Origin: Anadara kagoshimensis
Taxonomy: Eukaryota; Mollusca; Bivalvia; Arcoida; Arcidae
Assembly: GCA_021292105.1 (NCBI GenBank)
Contig: CM037867.1
Span: forward strand, 17,682,386 to 17,746,385
Direction of reading: 5' to 3'
DNA length: 64,000 nucleotides
The translations under genes and the position numbers were made by a program. Of this stretch, positions 1 to 11,449 are shown one piece after another. The notes beneath the pieces were generated by a model. It saw only the letters and a list, made by a program, of their open reading frames with translations. It had not been told where the DNA came from and made no database searches. Each line of letters opens with the position of its first letter. Within the stretch, counting starts at the first letter, position 1.

Positions 1-589
1 CTGAGTGTCAAGCGGAGTTGTAGATATGACAAATAGTAGATATCTGATGAGATATCACCAAAATTAAACAGATATCCTATTTTTCCCTAAAACGCATTTT
101 GTAACAAAAGTATGTTCGACCTGAAACGCATTTGGTAACAAAAATTTAAACAACAGAGCTATCGTAGCGGTAGGGAGATATATGCATTCGCAAATAGCAG
201 TTGATTTTTCTCGTGAGTTTCTTTATAACTGTACAAAACCCAATTGAATCAGTTAACGGCGTAACTCAAAATCCGACTACATATCTAAAAAAGGAGTAAA
301 GAGTTGAGAGAAGTAATAATGTTTTCCCATTCTTTAAAAAAAACTTATAGGTGGCCATTTATTATCAAACGAATGACAGCGAAGTTTCCGGAGAAAAACC
401 ACTGACTTCTCAAACTTTGATCTACCTTATCCAAACCTATTGTGATCGGTAAACTGACGAATTACAAAAATAGCAGGGGAAAGAGAGACAACTCTAACAA
501 AATACATGTAATCACTATCAGTCGCTCTTTATAGCTCTTTATTAGCTAAATTTCGGCAGCTGCTATCCATCTATTGGGGAATTTTCGAT
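1..589. other. Non-coding, no recognised feature
   Basis: AT-rich sequence with stops in all frames. I see no exon, tandem repeat or terminal-repeat element here. Confidence 0.5.
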
Positions 590-672
590 CATTATTTATT
601 CATAGCTTAGCCACTTAACAGCCGATTCTCGGCTCCTTTTCGTTAGCTCAGTGTTAAATTTTCGTCATTACG
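590..672. mobile_element. Partial MITE, TGTCGAAAG family (right end only)
   Basis: The stretch ends in GCTCAGTGTTAAATTTTCG, the same right end seen in the complete copies at 22002-22194 and 25541-25948. The matching left end is missing, so this is a fragment. Confidence 0.4.
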
Positions 673-849
673 TTTTGTTGTTACTACTAGTGTTGGGTGT
701 AATCAAAGTAATTTTCAGTACCATAATGTTATTCATTAAAACTTTTATTTGATTGTAGAGGGTAAAATAATAAAATTATAGAGTGAAAGTTACAAGCTCA
801 CTAGGATACACGACATTCACACATTCTCTATATACAGGTACAATTCAAA

Positions 850-1216
850 CATGTCGAAAGTTTAACACTGAGCTAACGAAAAAGTCCATCTGCAATGGAC
901 ACCAGCAGAAGGAAAGAGAAGAAGAGGGCGGCCGAAGGAGACCTTGCGCAAGACTGTTAAAAGGGAAAGATCGGATTTTGGACTTGGGACATGGAGTGAA
1001 GCTGCTAAAATAGCTGCCAACAGAGATTCTTGGAGGAGAAAGATATCTGGCCCAATTTTCTACAAGGAGAGATGGACATAAGTCAAGTAAGTCAACAAAA
1101 ATGTCAAAGCTTGGCTGTTAAAATACATGTAGATAGCTAGTGGTCGAAACTGTCGGGAGATATAAAGCAGCTACCGATAAGGCACTAATTCGTTAGCATA
1201 ATGTCAGGTCTGTACT
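850..1216. mobile_element. MITE of the TGTCGAAAG family, enlarged by internal LINE-like sequence
   Basis: The left end reads TGTCGAAAGTTTAACACTGA and the right end is a degraded inverse (TAGCATAATGTCAGGTCTGTAC). The middle holds a LINE 3' tail (896-1042), absent from the roughly 193-bp copy at 22002-22194. The retroelement piece therefore probably inserted into the MITE, although joint capture cannot be excluded. Confidence 0.5.
896..1042 (+). pseudogene. LINE reverse-transcriptase ORF, C-terminal tail fragment
   Basis: Read from the TGG at 896, the frame gives WTPAEGKRRRGRPKETLRK and later TWSEAAKIAANRDSWR. The sequence W-T-P-x-G-K-R-x(2)-G-R-P-K followed by T-W-x-E-A and a closing D-x-W-R is the typical end of RTE/CR1-type LINE ORF2 proteins. 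No endonuclease or reverse-transcriptase domain is nearby, so this is a 5'-truncated dead copy. Similar tails lie at 27824-28015 and 47640-47885. Confidence 0.65.
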
Positions 1217-1240
1217 GTATCTGTATATGGGACGACTGTG

Positions 1241-1341
1241 TCATATACCATTTTTTTAAATTTAATCATAAAATACATTCAAATGACAATATACCATTTT
1301 TGAATGTATTTTATGATTAAATTTTAAAAAATGGTATATGA
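1241..1341. repeat. Near-perfect 43-bp inverted repeat (hairpin)
   Basis: Positions 1241-1283 (TCATATACCATTTTT...) pair with the reverse complement of 1299-1341 with a single mismatch, around a loop of about 15 bases. It may be a tiny palindromic MITE. No protein-coding potential. Confidence 0.8.
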
Positions 1342-1989
1342 AAACTGTATTCTAACCAGATCAGATTTAACCAGGTTCTGCATAAATTCTGTTTCATATA
1401 AATAAAAAAATACAAATCAACAACCAATGGTACTCGGGTGTATATGATCATGTTTTATTATGCTGTTCAGATTTCAACAATATTTTATTCAAGTTACTTA
1501 AATAGGATTGGAGAGAAGGCATTACCTATATATCAGTCCTCTTCTAAATTACTATATTATGCTACTAATTTTGGAGTTAAATAAAGATTTTATAAATATA
1601 ATGGACGCTGAATTAAAAAATGTGCTTCATCTACAATTTCATTAAAGGAGCAAGTAAACCCATATTGACATTCAATGACATCAAAGCTACTACTGCTGTA
1701 GAATTATTCGTAGCTTTAAATTTTATGGTTTTAAATTAAAAAAAATCGTTGGGGCAAATTTTCATGGAATTATGTTTGTACACAATAGAACCTAGTTGAG
1801 ACCTCGTAAAATAATAATTTTCACCGACAGTTTTCCTTGGCATCTTAAATTAATTCCTGAATACTAGTGTCTGAAAAAATTGGCAAAATTATTGAGATTT
1901 TTAATTTGCCAGATTTAACCTAAGAATAGTCTTGTGAAACTGGGACGTGAAGAGGTTTAAATACATGCACATAAGTAAATGGTTGGAAT
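1342..1989. other. Non-coding, downstream of the transporter gene
   Basis: AT-rich sequence with no recognised exon or repeat. It lies beyond the 3' end of the minus-strand transporter gene. Confidence 0.4.
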
Positions 1990-1996
1990 CGGTTAA

Positions 1997-2002
1997 TTTA
2001 TT
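1997..2002 (-). terminator. Candidate poly(A) signal AATAAA for the transporter gene
   Basis: The plus strand reads tttatt, giving AATAAA on the minus strand about 88 bases beyond the TGA at 2090-2092. Spacing is reasonable, but the hexamer is common in AT-rich DNA. Confidence 0.4.
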
Positions 2003-2089
2003 CTACGTCCAAGTTTCTCAAGAAGACCCTTCTCTCATATGGAGAAAATCAAATCTTGGATGAGAATTTTGTGCCTTTGAGTGGGATAT

Positions 2090-4423
2090 TCATTGGTTTT
2101 TACTACCAGTGTCACTTTGTCTTTTTCGTGTTCGTTTAATGAGTAACACAGAACCAATCACTATAGACACAAAAGCAGACGATAAACTCATAGCCACGCC
2201 TCCGCGGATACAGTGCATCCCATAACAATAGATACTTCCGGCTGTCGTTATGTTTGCATCATAAATAATCCCGAATATTTCCTGTTGGATAAAGCCAAGG
2301 ACACTAGCAAATAACATCGCAATACCCCAGTTCCTTCCAATATTTTCCACAAAGAACATCTCACTAACGATGGTTGGTCCCATCGACCATATTATGCCTA
2401 TTCCCATTCCACAAAAAGTAGTCCCAATTACAAGAAACACATATTCATCCGCCAAAAGCAGGACCACAATCTGAGATATCAGAAAAAATAGAGAACCTAA
2501 TATAAATACCGCAATTCTCGGAATTTTATGTTTAAATTTGTCAGATAACAAACCGACGGTCACACTAACCACGCTATTAACAATTGGAATAATAAGCACT
2601 AGATTAGAATTATAAACTGATGTCCGCAGCACAGTCGCTGCAATCTCGGTCACATTGTTAACATACACTTGACCAACACTGGCAGCAAATGCGAGCATCC
2701 AAGCAAATAAATGATAATTTATATTCAAAAGTTGTTTCTTAATCGCCATTGGCTGACTTTCCTCTATGATGGTATTAATACTTCCGGTTTTCACAGAACT
2801 ATTAATCGACTCTTGGCTTTTATTGTCAATCAGCAAAGGTTCATACTCTTGGTTCAAATGATAAGTGTATTTATGTAAAAACAACACACATAAGAGATTA
2901 CAAACGCCGAATGTAACAGCAAAACAAAGCATAAAATTCCCAAAACTGTCGACATGCGCAATGCCTTCTCCAGCAAATACATTGTAGTATACGACTGCAA
3001 AGACGGAAGGACTTCCGGCACAGAACGCATTAAGTAGTCCGACAATTTTCCCTCGATGTTCAGTGTGAAAATTTAAAACATTGGTATTTAAAGCCACCAT
3101 GTAGGTAAACACTGAACCAAACCCTGCAACCAGATCGAAAAAGAAGACTTTAGGAAATTCCAATATTGAAAAAAATCAGACACAAACTGCTCAAACTGTT
3201 ATCCCAAAAGCAAACATAAAAAATGAAAACTGAGTAAGCTTACAACAGGGAATTTAGGCTTAGTGTTCCGGAAGGGTAAATACCACCTGTCTAGCCAGCT
3301 TCAACCGCCATATGTAAACATAAATGAGATTTGAATGAACTTTTGTACATTATTAGCTTTTAGCTATGGTTCTGTTTTAACAATTTTTCAAAAATCACCT
3401 TTCTTAATTACGAAAGCCAAAAAGGTTAAAAGGTATTATGACGCGAATAAAGTCGTTAAAACGAAAAAGAAAGAAGTAAAGAAAGAAAGGAGCAATAACG
3501 CGAACTGAAAGAAAGCTATGTGTAATAACACGAACTGAAAGAAAGCTAGGTGTAGTAACACGTGAAAGGCTTCAAATGACGCGAGATTGTGGATGGGCAA
3601 TTAGAAATTTTAAGGGATGTTTTTACATATGAGGAATACTTACCACAAAGGAAGAAATATATTGCCATTAACCAACTGTTTCCTTTATAGAACGGCACAT
3701 ATCTAGTGGTGCTCCATAACAATAGGTAGGATCCAACAGAAACAATAAGCCCGGCAAGTGACGTCCATGTTGGTCCAAATTTGTCGTAAAATATACCAGG
3801 CAGAAACCCGAGACCTAACCCAACATTTAGGAGTGATGACTGCAACTCGACTGAAATAAAATAAATGTAAAACTATCACAAAATATAGTTGAATACAATT
3901 CTTTGTACTGTGTTGTACAACTGTGCTTTTCAGATGAATTTCATATCTTGTCTACATAAGTGAAGATTTTTCGGATTTGTAGATTACTGAACTATCCCAG
4001 ATTTAGAAATGAAAAGTTGGAGTAGGAGTGATACCTAATACGAAAACTTTTGGTGACGACATAGAAATGTTCTTTAAAAAATTTAATTATCTAAAAAAAA
4101 AGAGTTCACACAAAAATTAAAATTGTAAACACGACAGAGAATTAGACAATTTTAATTTGCCTTGTCTGCACTACATAATGCACATTTTTACATAACATTG
4201 CGTTTTTGTATATCCCATTGACATATTTAACATAGCAATAGTAATAATATAATGTACCTTCAGTTTCTGTGTAGTTGAATGTTGCTTTTAGCGCCCCTTC
4301 ATATGAGTTGAATACAAACAGGGAACCAGTCACAAATTTGGCAAAGCAGCCGACAACAAGACCAAACCATCTCAAACAGTTATATAACCGTGGTGAGGTT
4401 TCTGGATTTGGAACAAGCATCAT
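2090..4423 (-). CDS. Nodulin-like major facilitator superfamily transporter, 3 exons
   Basis: Exons 4258-4423, 3644-3850 and 2090-3165 join in phase 1 at both junctions to about 482 residues, a normal MFS length. Exon 1 starts MMLVPNPE and carries TM1 (RWFGLVVGCFAKFVTGSLF), the opening typical of nodulin-like MFS proteins. Exon 2 has the N-half motif GIFYDKFGP after TM2. Exon 3 holds the remaining helices, a long cytosolic loop with an acidic dileucine motif (EYEPLL) that could direct it to endosomes or lysosomes, and the C-half motif GLLSDKFKHKIPR. Both donors are good (AAG|GTACAT, GTG|GTAAGT). The first acceptor is TTTCAG, but the second reads TTTTTTTCAA where CAG is expected, so exon 3 is in frame yet lacks a normal acceptor. 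The substrate is unknown; plant and protist relatives are linked to small-solute or carboxylate transport. A non-coding 5' exon is possible. Confidence 0.85.
3195..3310 (-). repeat. Dispersed repeat, TTCCGGARCACC family
   Basis: The reverse complement contains GCTAGACAGG, then TTACCCTTCCGGAACAC and a TTTACTTTGC-like tail. The same order occurs on the plus strand at 7325-7480, 11610-11765, 23775-23935 and 37725-37805, and the tail alone at 17395-17460 and (minus) 28600-28690. Function and class are unknown. Confidence 0.5.
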
Positions 4424-5382
4424 CTAAAATGGTAAAAATGTATACCTAAAACAGTTATACAACATACAGCAATTTTTTTATAACTAAATTTTGTGTTTCT
4501 CCACCATCTCAAAATTGTCAGTTTCTCTTTCAGATAATTGCATGTACCTATAGCCCACCCTGTGGAAATAATATAAACCTTTTTGAACAAAATAAGTCAT
4601 TTCACCTACTAATGGTGGTAGTTGTATTCAGGAACTCTAACTTTCTCCACTGTCTTACTATTATCTACTTATCTATTATCTTATTATTATCTCGCTTTAT
4701 GAGAATAAAATTTTGACTGAAACACCACTAATCCACCTAGCGACTCAAACTATGAAAATAAACCTCTTAGCGACATTTTTAACAATTTTTGTCATTCCGC
4801 TTACTAATGTAGATGGTTTATCCGGGTACTCTCATTTTCTCTACCATCTGAGAATTGTGTGTCGCTTTAAGAGAAGGAACCTTGACCGAAACTACATTAC
4901 TCCACTTCACTAAAACTATAATATGAACCACAAATCTACATGCAGTTATTTTGCATATTTGACTTTCTCCGCCATTTTTCTTATCCGTCAGTCACTTGTA
5001 TATCGCTATAAGTATGTTTGAATAGATCGATCGCAGCTGTTACTACAGCCTTTGCTCCGTATTTTTTGCTCTGTAATGACAAATTTATATTTAATAACCA
5101 TTTGATCATTAAATATGATACTTGTCTGTGTTTTTAAGAATTTTTCACACGCGATGCATCTTTAGTGCGACAACCTGTCGTTCTGAAAAGCTAATTGATT
5201 AAACTCGAGGACAAAAAATTAATATTATTTTATTAATTATCGTTGTTCGATTTTTCATTCATACAGATCAGAACCAGACTGTTTTTTTTATAATCAAATA
5301 AACCATCTCATGTCAATAGAGCTTTTGTTCAAATTCATGTATATTTATTTGTTCAAAATTCATCTATTTTACCATATAAATG
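4424..5382. other. Upstream of the transporter gene, non-coding
   Basis: AT-rich DNA that should hold the transporter promoter. I see no TATA box or other site I can defend. Pieces around 4680-4920 resemble degraded SINE bodies (CTCTACCATCTGAGAATTG). Confidence 0.3.
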
Positions 5383-5548
5383 CAGTCCAGTCTGTTTCAA
5401 AGGCCACCTCTATATAAGGGCCACCTGCTTATAAAAGCCAGCAGAATTGTATCCCAATTGTTCTTTATTCATATTACTTGAACCTGTATATAAAGGCCGC
5501 GAAATTTTACTTGTTCCTTTGGATGGCCTTTATAGACAGGTTTGACTC
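5383..5548. mobile_element. Tc1/mariner-like MITE (CAGTCCAACCTGTCTTAAAGG family), copy 1
   Basis: The body reads AAGGCCACCTCTATATAAG, then CTTTATTCATATTACTTGAA, and ends ACAGGTTTGACT, matching copies at 47171-47350, 56568-56740 and 57161-57339. Ends are inverted (CAGTCnAACCTGTCT / AGACAGGTTTGACnG), and better copies are bounded by TA, as in Tc1/mariner elements. This copy has lost part of its left terminus. Confidence 0.75.
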
Positions 5549-5609
5549 TATACAATATAACTGTTGAAGTCGGCTATAGGCTTCATAGACGGAGTATTAT
5601 AAATCCACG

Positions 5610-5870
5610 TGGGACCTCGGTGGCCGAGTGGTCTAAAGCACACGTTATCAGATCACAGTGCATCTCAGCGCCTAGGTTGGAATCATGCTCGAGACATATC
5701 CTTATGCGATAAAGTTTGTCAGTTTGCTTGCCGAAGCTAGGTGATTTTTTCGGGCTCTCCGGTTTTTCTCTACTATCCCAGAACTGACCGCCACGATATT
5801 AGTGATTTAAGCATCTTGACGAGGGATTAAAACACCATTACTCCACTCTTCACTCCACTCTGAATACACA
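5610..5870 (+). mobile_element. tRNA-derived SINE, family B
   Basis: It begins GGGACCTCGGTGGCCGAGTG, a tRNA-Leu-like head with a pol III A box (TGGCCGAGTGG), followed by a weak B box (AGGTTGGAATC). The tail includes GGTTTTTCTCTACTATCCC. More diverged copies, some on the minus strand, are near 26615-26850, 34785-34985, 38815-38985, 41860-42010, 50275-50560, 50940-51120, 52285-52745 and 56010-56170. Confidence 0.6.
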
Positions 5871-5962
5871 TACACAGTACTAGTGTGTCACCCTTCAAAT
5901 TAAATCAATGGGTTTCTGTTAATTTTTTTATGACGGCGTTTTCGTCATACGTAGTATGGTAT

Positions 5963-6131
5963 GTCAGTGTCTCGTAAGTCTTTTAGGCTCGTGTCTCGTA
6001 AGTCTTTTAGGCTGGTTGTCGTGTCCTGTAAGTCTTTAAGGCTGGGTGTCGTGTCTCGTAAGTCTTTTAGGCTCGTGTCTCCTAAGTCTTTTAGGCTCGT
6101 GTTTCGTATGTCTTTTAGGCTGGGTGTCGTT
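5963..6131. repeat. Minisatellite, GTGTCTCGTAAGTCTTTTAGG units
   Basis: Six imperfect units of about 22-34 bp share TCGTAAGTCTTTTAGGCT with variable linkers. A short plus frame through it would encode SRKSFRL repeats, but it has no gene context. Confidence 0.8.
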
Positions 6132-6140
6132 ATCTCACCA

Positions 6141-7324
6141 GTATTTTATGTTTTAATTGCATTTTTGTATGACATGTCACCATAAAAAATATTATGATTT
6201 ATTATTACTGTTATTATTAATAATATTATATCACAACAATGACGTTGTTTTTTCTATAATTTTTCAATGTAATCACAAAGTTGGGATCTACGGAGTTTCC
6301 GGTTTATTCGCATTGAATCTCCAGTCACATAACGATACAGTTAACATAAACATTACCTTTGATATTAGCGTCTAAGTTTCACAAAGTCTTCTTCTTCTTC
6401 TTACCCTCTACATCATGCTTATGTTGGCCAGTTTGTTTGGACCATAACTGTTTGGCTGTGTTTCTGCGTTGCTCCTGTATGTCCGGCATTCAGTGCTTTA
6501 CCCAATGGTCCACGTGATATTTGTGATTGTGTTGTCAGGTGATGTATACTTATGTGCAGATAATATGCAGGTAAATATTAACACCTTTGCTTAATTGATA
6601 ACCCATTTAAAACGATTATAAAATTTAATCTTGTTATGCAAATTATTCACTTCAAGATCAGAAATTATCGATTAACATTAATAGCCAAAGCGAGATAACT
6701 CCAAGTAATTATTGGACATGGACGACTCCCAATGGAAGGCCAAATAATAGGATTTTAATGTAATACAGCTACTTTGGAAAGAGTTCCATTTGTACCCTTC
6801 ACTAAAACTTTAATTTCGACTAAAAAAGCCTAAAAATGACGGAATCAAGCAATTTTGAACATTTCTGTGAAAAATAATCTTTCAAAACTCTTACATAGAA
6901 TTTAATATATGGGGGTACAGAAGGAACACTCACCGCAACTTTAACTAAAGTTTTACAATATAATAATGTTTTAAGGCACAAGATCGTAATATTTAAGATA
7001 TAACAAAAAAAATTAAAACTATAATCATATCGAAACATCCCTATATACAAGTACATGTGTGAAAGGTTGTCTGCAATGGCAGAGTGGTGACACATTTGCA
7101 GGTGATTGATATGCGCCATTTTGTTTTCTTGTTCTTTTTTTTATCCCATGCCGAGAATCTGTGGGGATATAGTAATGGTGTCCATTTGTCCGTCCGTCAC
7201 ACTTTTGTTCGGACTTTTTCTGTACATAACAACTGGATGGAATTCAATCAAATTTACTATAAAACATCAGTAACAAACCCAACAGTTTCCTTTATCTTTC
7301 ATGCTCAGTTTTGATTACACACGT
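6141..7324. other. Non-coding, low complexity
   Basis: AT-rich sequence with short TTA runs. No exon, terminal-repeat element or RNA gene recognised. Confidence 0.35.
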
Positions 7325-7480
7325 GACGGGCGTAGCCAGCTAAAAAAAGGTGCTTACCCTTCCGGAACACCCGGCCTCATTTTCACTAGAAGTTCACGTT
7401 TAAACTTCATTTGCTAGTTTTTAAGTTTTTACTTTGCTTTGGGTTGTGATTTGGACATGGATTTATATTTTAAGGTTTAA
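7325..7480 (+). repeat. Dispersed repeat, TTCCGGARCACC family (plus copy)
   Basis: Contains GTAGCCAGCT, TTACCCTTCCGGAACACCC, an AGTTCACG block and TTTACTTTGCTTTGGG, in the same order as the copies at 11610-11765 and 23775-23935. Confidence 0.5.
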
Positions 7481-7506
7481 TATTATTATTATTATTATTA
7501 TTATTA
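7478..7506. repeat. (ATT)n microsatellite
   Basis: About nine perfect ATT units, followed nearby by a short inverse AAT run (7530-7541). Confidence 0.8.
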
Positions 7507-7544
7507 TAACTTGTCATAATTTTGAAAAATAATAATAATAACAC

Positions 7545-9190
7545 ATTTCAAATAAATTGAGCAACAATTTTTAATGTGATCTGTGCAATTACATTGATAG
7601 TTTAATATGGAAGTATTTGGCACACACTGAGGATCCACTCTAGAAAAAGTAATATTTGTAATAAATACAATGTGATATATAAAACTATGGATAGAAATAT
7701 AGAAAAGAGTTGAAAAATACCCCTTGATTCATCAGAAATATTCACGGGTCAAGCTACTCGCAGTTTTAAGGATTTTTTTCTCTTTCGGAAATGCAGTGTG
7801 AATATAACATATAATCAAATAACTATTTAGTTATCTATTTTGTAATATATCTTTTTAATAAACTTGTATCATTAAAGGCATTTCTAAAATGGTATGTTTC
7901 TTGAATGTATTTAATGATATATTATTTTTAAAATAAGGATGATGTCATTTTCTTGCAATTTTGTGCGGATTAAAAGCGTCATAGTATGATTTTTCGGAAA
8001 TATAGTCCAACCTCCTATTTCCTTTCGCGATTAATATATGATCACGAAAATGGAAAATATTTATCCCCAGTGAATATTTCTGATTTGTACTGAATTCAAT
8101 TTTTGAAATGAAATAAATATTTGTGCAATATTAACAAAGCAATTGCATACATAAATAAGAGAAATAACAACTTGATACAAATTTTGATAAATATAAAACA
8201 TTTTTGAAGTTCCATCTTGTCCGAGTTGTGCATTCAATTGAGCCGTCATAATTAACCCTATCGCGCTGTCTATTTTCGACAAATCGGCTAAGCAGATGTA
8301 AGCCTTTTCTGGTCCCGATTGTTGTACAGGCTGTTTGTTATCTAAGCAGTTAGGGAATGAAACCTTAATACTTTTGAAAATTGTTTGTAGAAACTTCAAT
8401 ATTTGTTTGACACATTTCGTGCACATTCTAGGATTTAGCGCCAAAAAATGTCTTGCGAAACCGAAAATTTTGCATTACTTAATGTCTTCGAAAAATATTA
8501 AATCCACAAAAAGTCAATCTATACTGGTCTGTTTTCAGATATGACCTATAAACTAATACCTAAATGCTTACACGTCTTATGTCTGTAGTGTACAAGTGGA
8601 AAGAAAACATCAAATCGCGGTATGCGTTCAACATAGAACATTTTACACGAAATTATAATCCATTTGCTCCTTCAATCAAAAACATGAACAACAATATATA
8701 GTTATAAAATTATAAAATTTAAAAACAATAACAAAATTAATTAACGGAACTTATCACAATATTTTCATAACGATATAGAGACCCGCCTCTTAGCTCGAGT
8801 TACCTCCCTTTACTAGCTAGAGCCCAGCCTCTTAACTTGTTTTATCTCCCTTTACCAGCTACACCTCGTCCATAACTTGAGTAATCATTCTTTTATGACG
8901 TATATTTGTCCTTTTCTGATGGCGTCAATAGAAAACTTTTTACCATCATAAAACCGCTAAGGCTAACGAAACTGAATTTTTAATATCGAAAAATCCTTTT
9001 AAAAAAATCAGATCTTCTCGAAAAAAAGAAACACATATAAATCCTTCCAAAATGATTGATCATGGCGGAAACATCTAAAAAAAAATAAAATAAAAAGGTC
9101 CATGCATCGAGGATAAAATTCTTCAAATAAGACATGCACACACCTCTAATACTGAGCCGAAATTGGAACAACTTTCCTTCCTAAAACAAA
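7545..9190. other. Non-coding intergenic, one unexplained exon-like stretch
   Basis: Mostly AT-rich sequence without recognisable repeats. Minus-strand positions 8210-8430 have a more balanced, codon-like composition (see findings), but no family match or splice structure I can defend. Confidence 0.3.
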
Positions 9191-9320
9191 CATACTGTAC
9201 AGACCTGTCGAAAGTTTAACAATGAGCTTACGGAGATGAGTCAAATCTAGGCTGCCAAGTAGCCGATATATGGATATCAAGTGGCTTAAAAGCCGTTGAG
9301 AGAAAGACAAAAGCTGGTGT
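9191..9320. mobile_element. Left-end fragment, TGTCGAAAG MITE family
   Basis: Reads GTACAGACCTGTCGAAAGTT followed by AATGAGCTTACG, as in the complete copy at 22002-22194. No inverse right end follows. Another remnant lies at 13917-13990. Confidence 0.5.
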
Positions 9321-9676
9321 CGTCGCGATATGTTGTCACAATTTATCTAACACGGGATCGAGATGAATTTCAAATTCGCCACTTTCTCGTAAGCCAATTC
9401 TTTACTTTCAACAGTTCCGTACTGATTAAGTGTGTCCACTCTTGAGCAAATATTCACTTTCCGATGGTTTTTTAAGTTATAAACACAATTTAATATGCAT
9501 TTAAAAGTAAATAATATTTAGTATAAGAGATTCTTGTCTAATACTTTTCCAAACATGTGTTTTAATATTCCATGTAATACTGCAAGGTTATTGCAATGTC
9601 AACAGGGGCAAGTTGTGCACCAATGAAGCATATATTCGTCCTTTATCCTTGAAACAAAAACGTAAAATTCCAAACT

Positions 9677-9682
9677 TTTATT
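9677..9682 (-). terminator. Candidate poly(A) signal AATAAA for SPMIP4
   Basis: AATAAA on the minus strand about 210 bases past the TAA at 9892-9894. Plausible spacing; unproven. Confidence 0.35.
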
Positions 9683-9891
9683 TTGTACATCATCCATGTA
9701 TATGTTAACTTGCACAACGTTGTATCATTGTGAATTCACGCATAGCATATGGTTTGTATGTTTCAAACACCAGCAAAACTAGTATATTATTCAGTTCCGC
9801 TGTAAAATAATACTGGATTGTCATTGGTCATTTTGATTTTATCACGTGATGGGATTTGAATTTAAGTTCGACTTTCTTAATATTTACAAGT

Positions 9892-11449
9892 TTATCCATG
9901 TAAAATCTGGCAATTCATTCCATTAAAACTGTGTTTCTTTCCTTTAGTAATATTCAATCTTAAATCAGCATTATTTTCAACAAATTGGTTGTGGAATTTT
10001 CTCCTAATGTCGGTTTTACAGAAACTGTCCTGCATTCTTAACAAGTACGTCTGCGGCCTTGGTACACCATATCCGGGTTCCCAACTAAATCTGGGGTCTG
10101 GTTTGTACCCCAAATCATGGACTGGGAACTGATTTTTATAAGCTGAATCGAAACTTAATGAATGTCTCAGATTTGTTGGACAAACGTTGGTTGATTTGCT
10201 ACCAAATTCATCCTTGTATTCGGTTCCATCAAAGGTCGCACTTCGTCTGACTGGTTTTCTATCCGGAATATCCAGTAACTGCTGTCGTTTGGTCGTCGTG
10301 ACAACGGCTTTGTTGGGTTCGGTAGAGAACAATGTGAAAGGTTGTGGTTTGTTCTGGTTCACGGCTTCGTTTTGTTTGTTCCACATGGCTTGAGTACTTA
10401 TATACTGAGTGGTGTTGACTTGATCCCTAGGGGTCCCATCCGCATCAACGCTGGGCAATTTAGCAGGTGCGCTGGCAAATCGCATAGTACCATTATCGTA
10501 GCTACTAGCAACGGTCATGCTATCTGAAAATGACACATTTTTCTGTGGTTTCATGTTTGATACACTTCTGACGTGTCTCAGTTTTTGGTTTTCGGTTGAC
10601 ATGACATTTAAGGGTTCTTGTCTAGCATGATTGGGCATATCATAATCCTGAAGAAATTTATGTGTGTTATAACTATCTCCCATTAAACTTTCCTTTTGTA
10701 AAACATCTCCTTCTTGAACTTTTACTCTAGCATTCTCAGCTGAGGGTTGTAAGACTCTCTTCTGCTCAATTTTCAAATCCTGCATTGGTTGCAAAACTTC
10801 CCGCGGATCCCTTCGATCTCCAGACAGGTTTGGCTGTTGCCAAGTGAACGTGCGGCTATAACGCATGGCATCATTATAATCGTGGTTCAGTTTTACTGGA
10901 AGGCCTAGAGCATCTACATGAGAATGAAGAGTATTCATAATTTCTGGACCGCTTGTTTCTAAATTGTTCATGGAATGAGCTAATCTCTCCGGTAAATAAC
11001 TTGTTCGATAAAGACCTGCTCTTTCTTCATTGAATTTTCCTTCATGACCGTAAAAGGTGGAGGGCTGTTCCCGTTCCAGAACATGACCATATTTATAATT
11101 TAGAGAGGATATATCGTGGTTCGGTTTGTGTGCTTCAAGAACTCTGAATCTATTTTGGGCCTCCATTTCCTGAATTTCCTCATCTTTCTTTTCTTTACTT
11201 GTTTGAAGATAGTTCTCGTAGTTGTCCTCTGTTGCGCCCTCTACCGGTGGATAAGGGATATCATCTGGGAAGTTCCCTTCCTTTGCACCTTGAAGAGTTT
11301 CTAAACCCGGAATCGGATGCGCTGTGTCGTTCAACTCTTTCCATCTTAGTGAAGTGTGCTTATTACTTTCCCCAGCTGTTTCCGGTAAATTTATATATTT
11401 TTTACCATTATGCAGACGATCTTCTTCGATCTCATGAAGTGTCTGTTTC
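9892..11449 (-). CDS. SPMIP4: SPMIP4 terminal exon (exon 8)
   Basis: The acceptor TGTTTAG|G joins exon 7 in phase 2 (AG + G = Arg). The exon codes for about 519 residues, polar and rich in N, Q and H, apparently disordered, with no membrane segment. It ends with the conserved tail PRPQTYLLRMQDSFCK, RRKFHNQF and GKKHSFNGMN. Open sequence continues upstream to 11496, but that part is intron. Confidence 0.9.
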
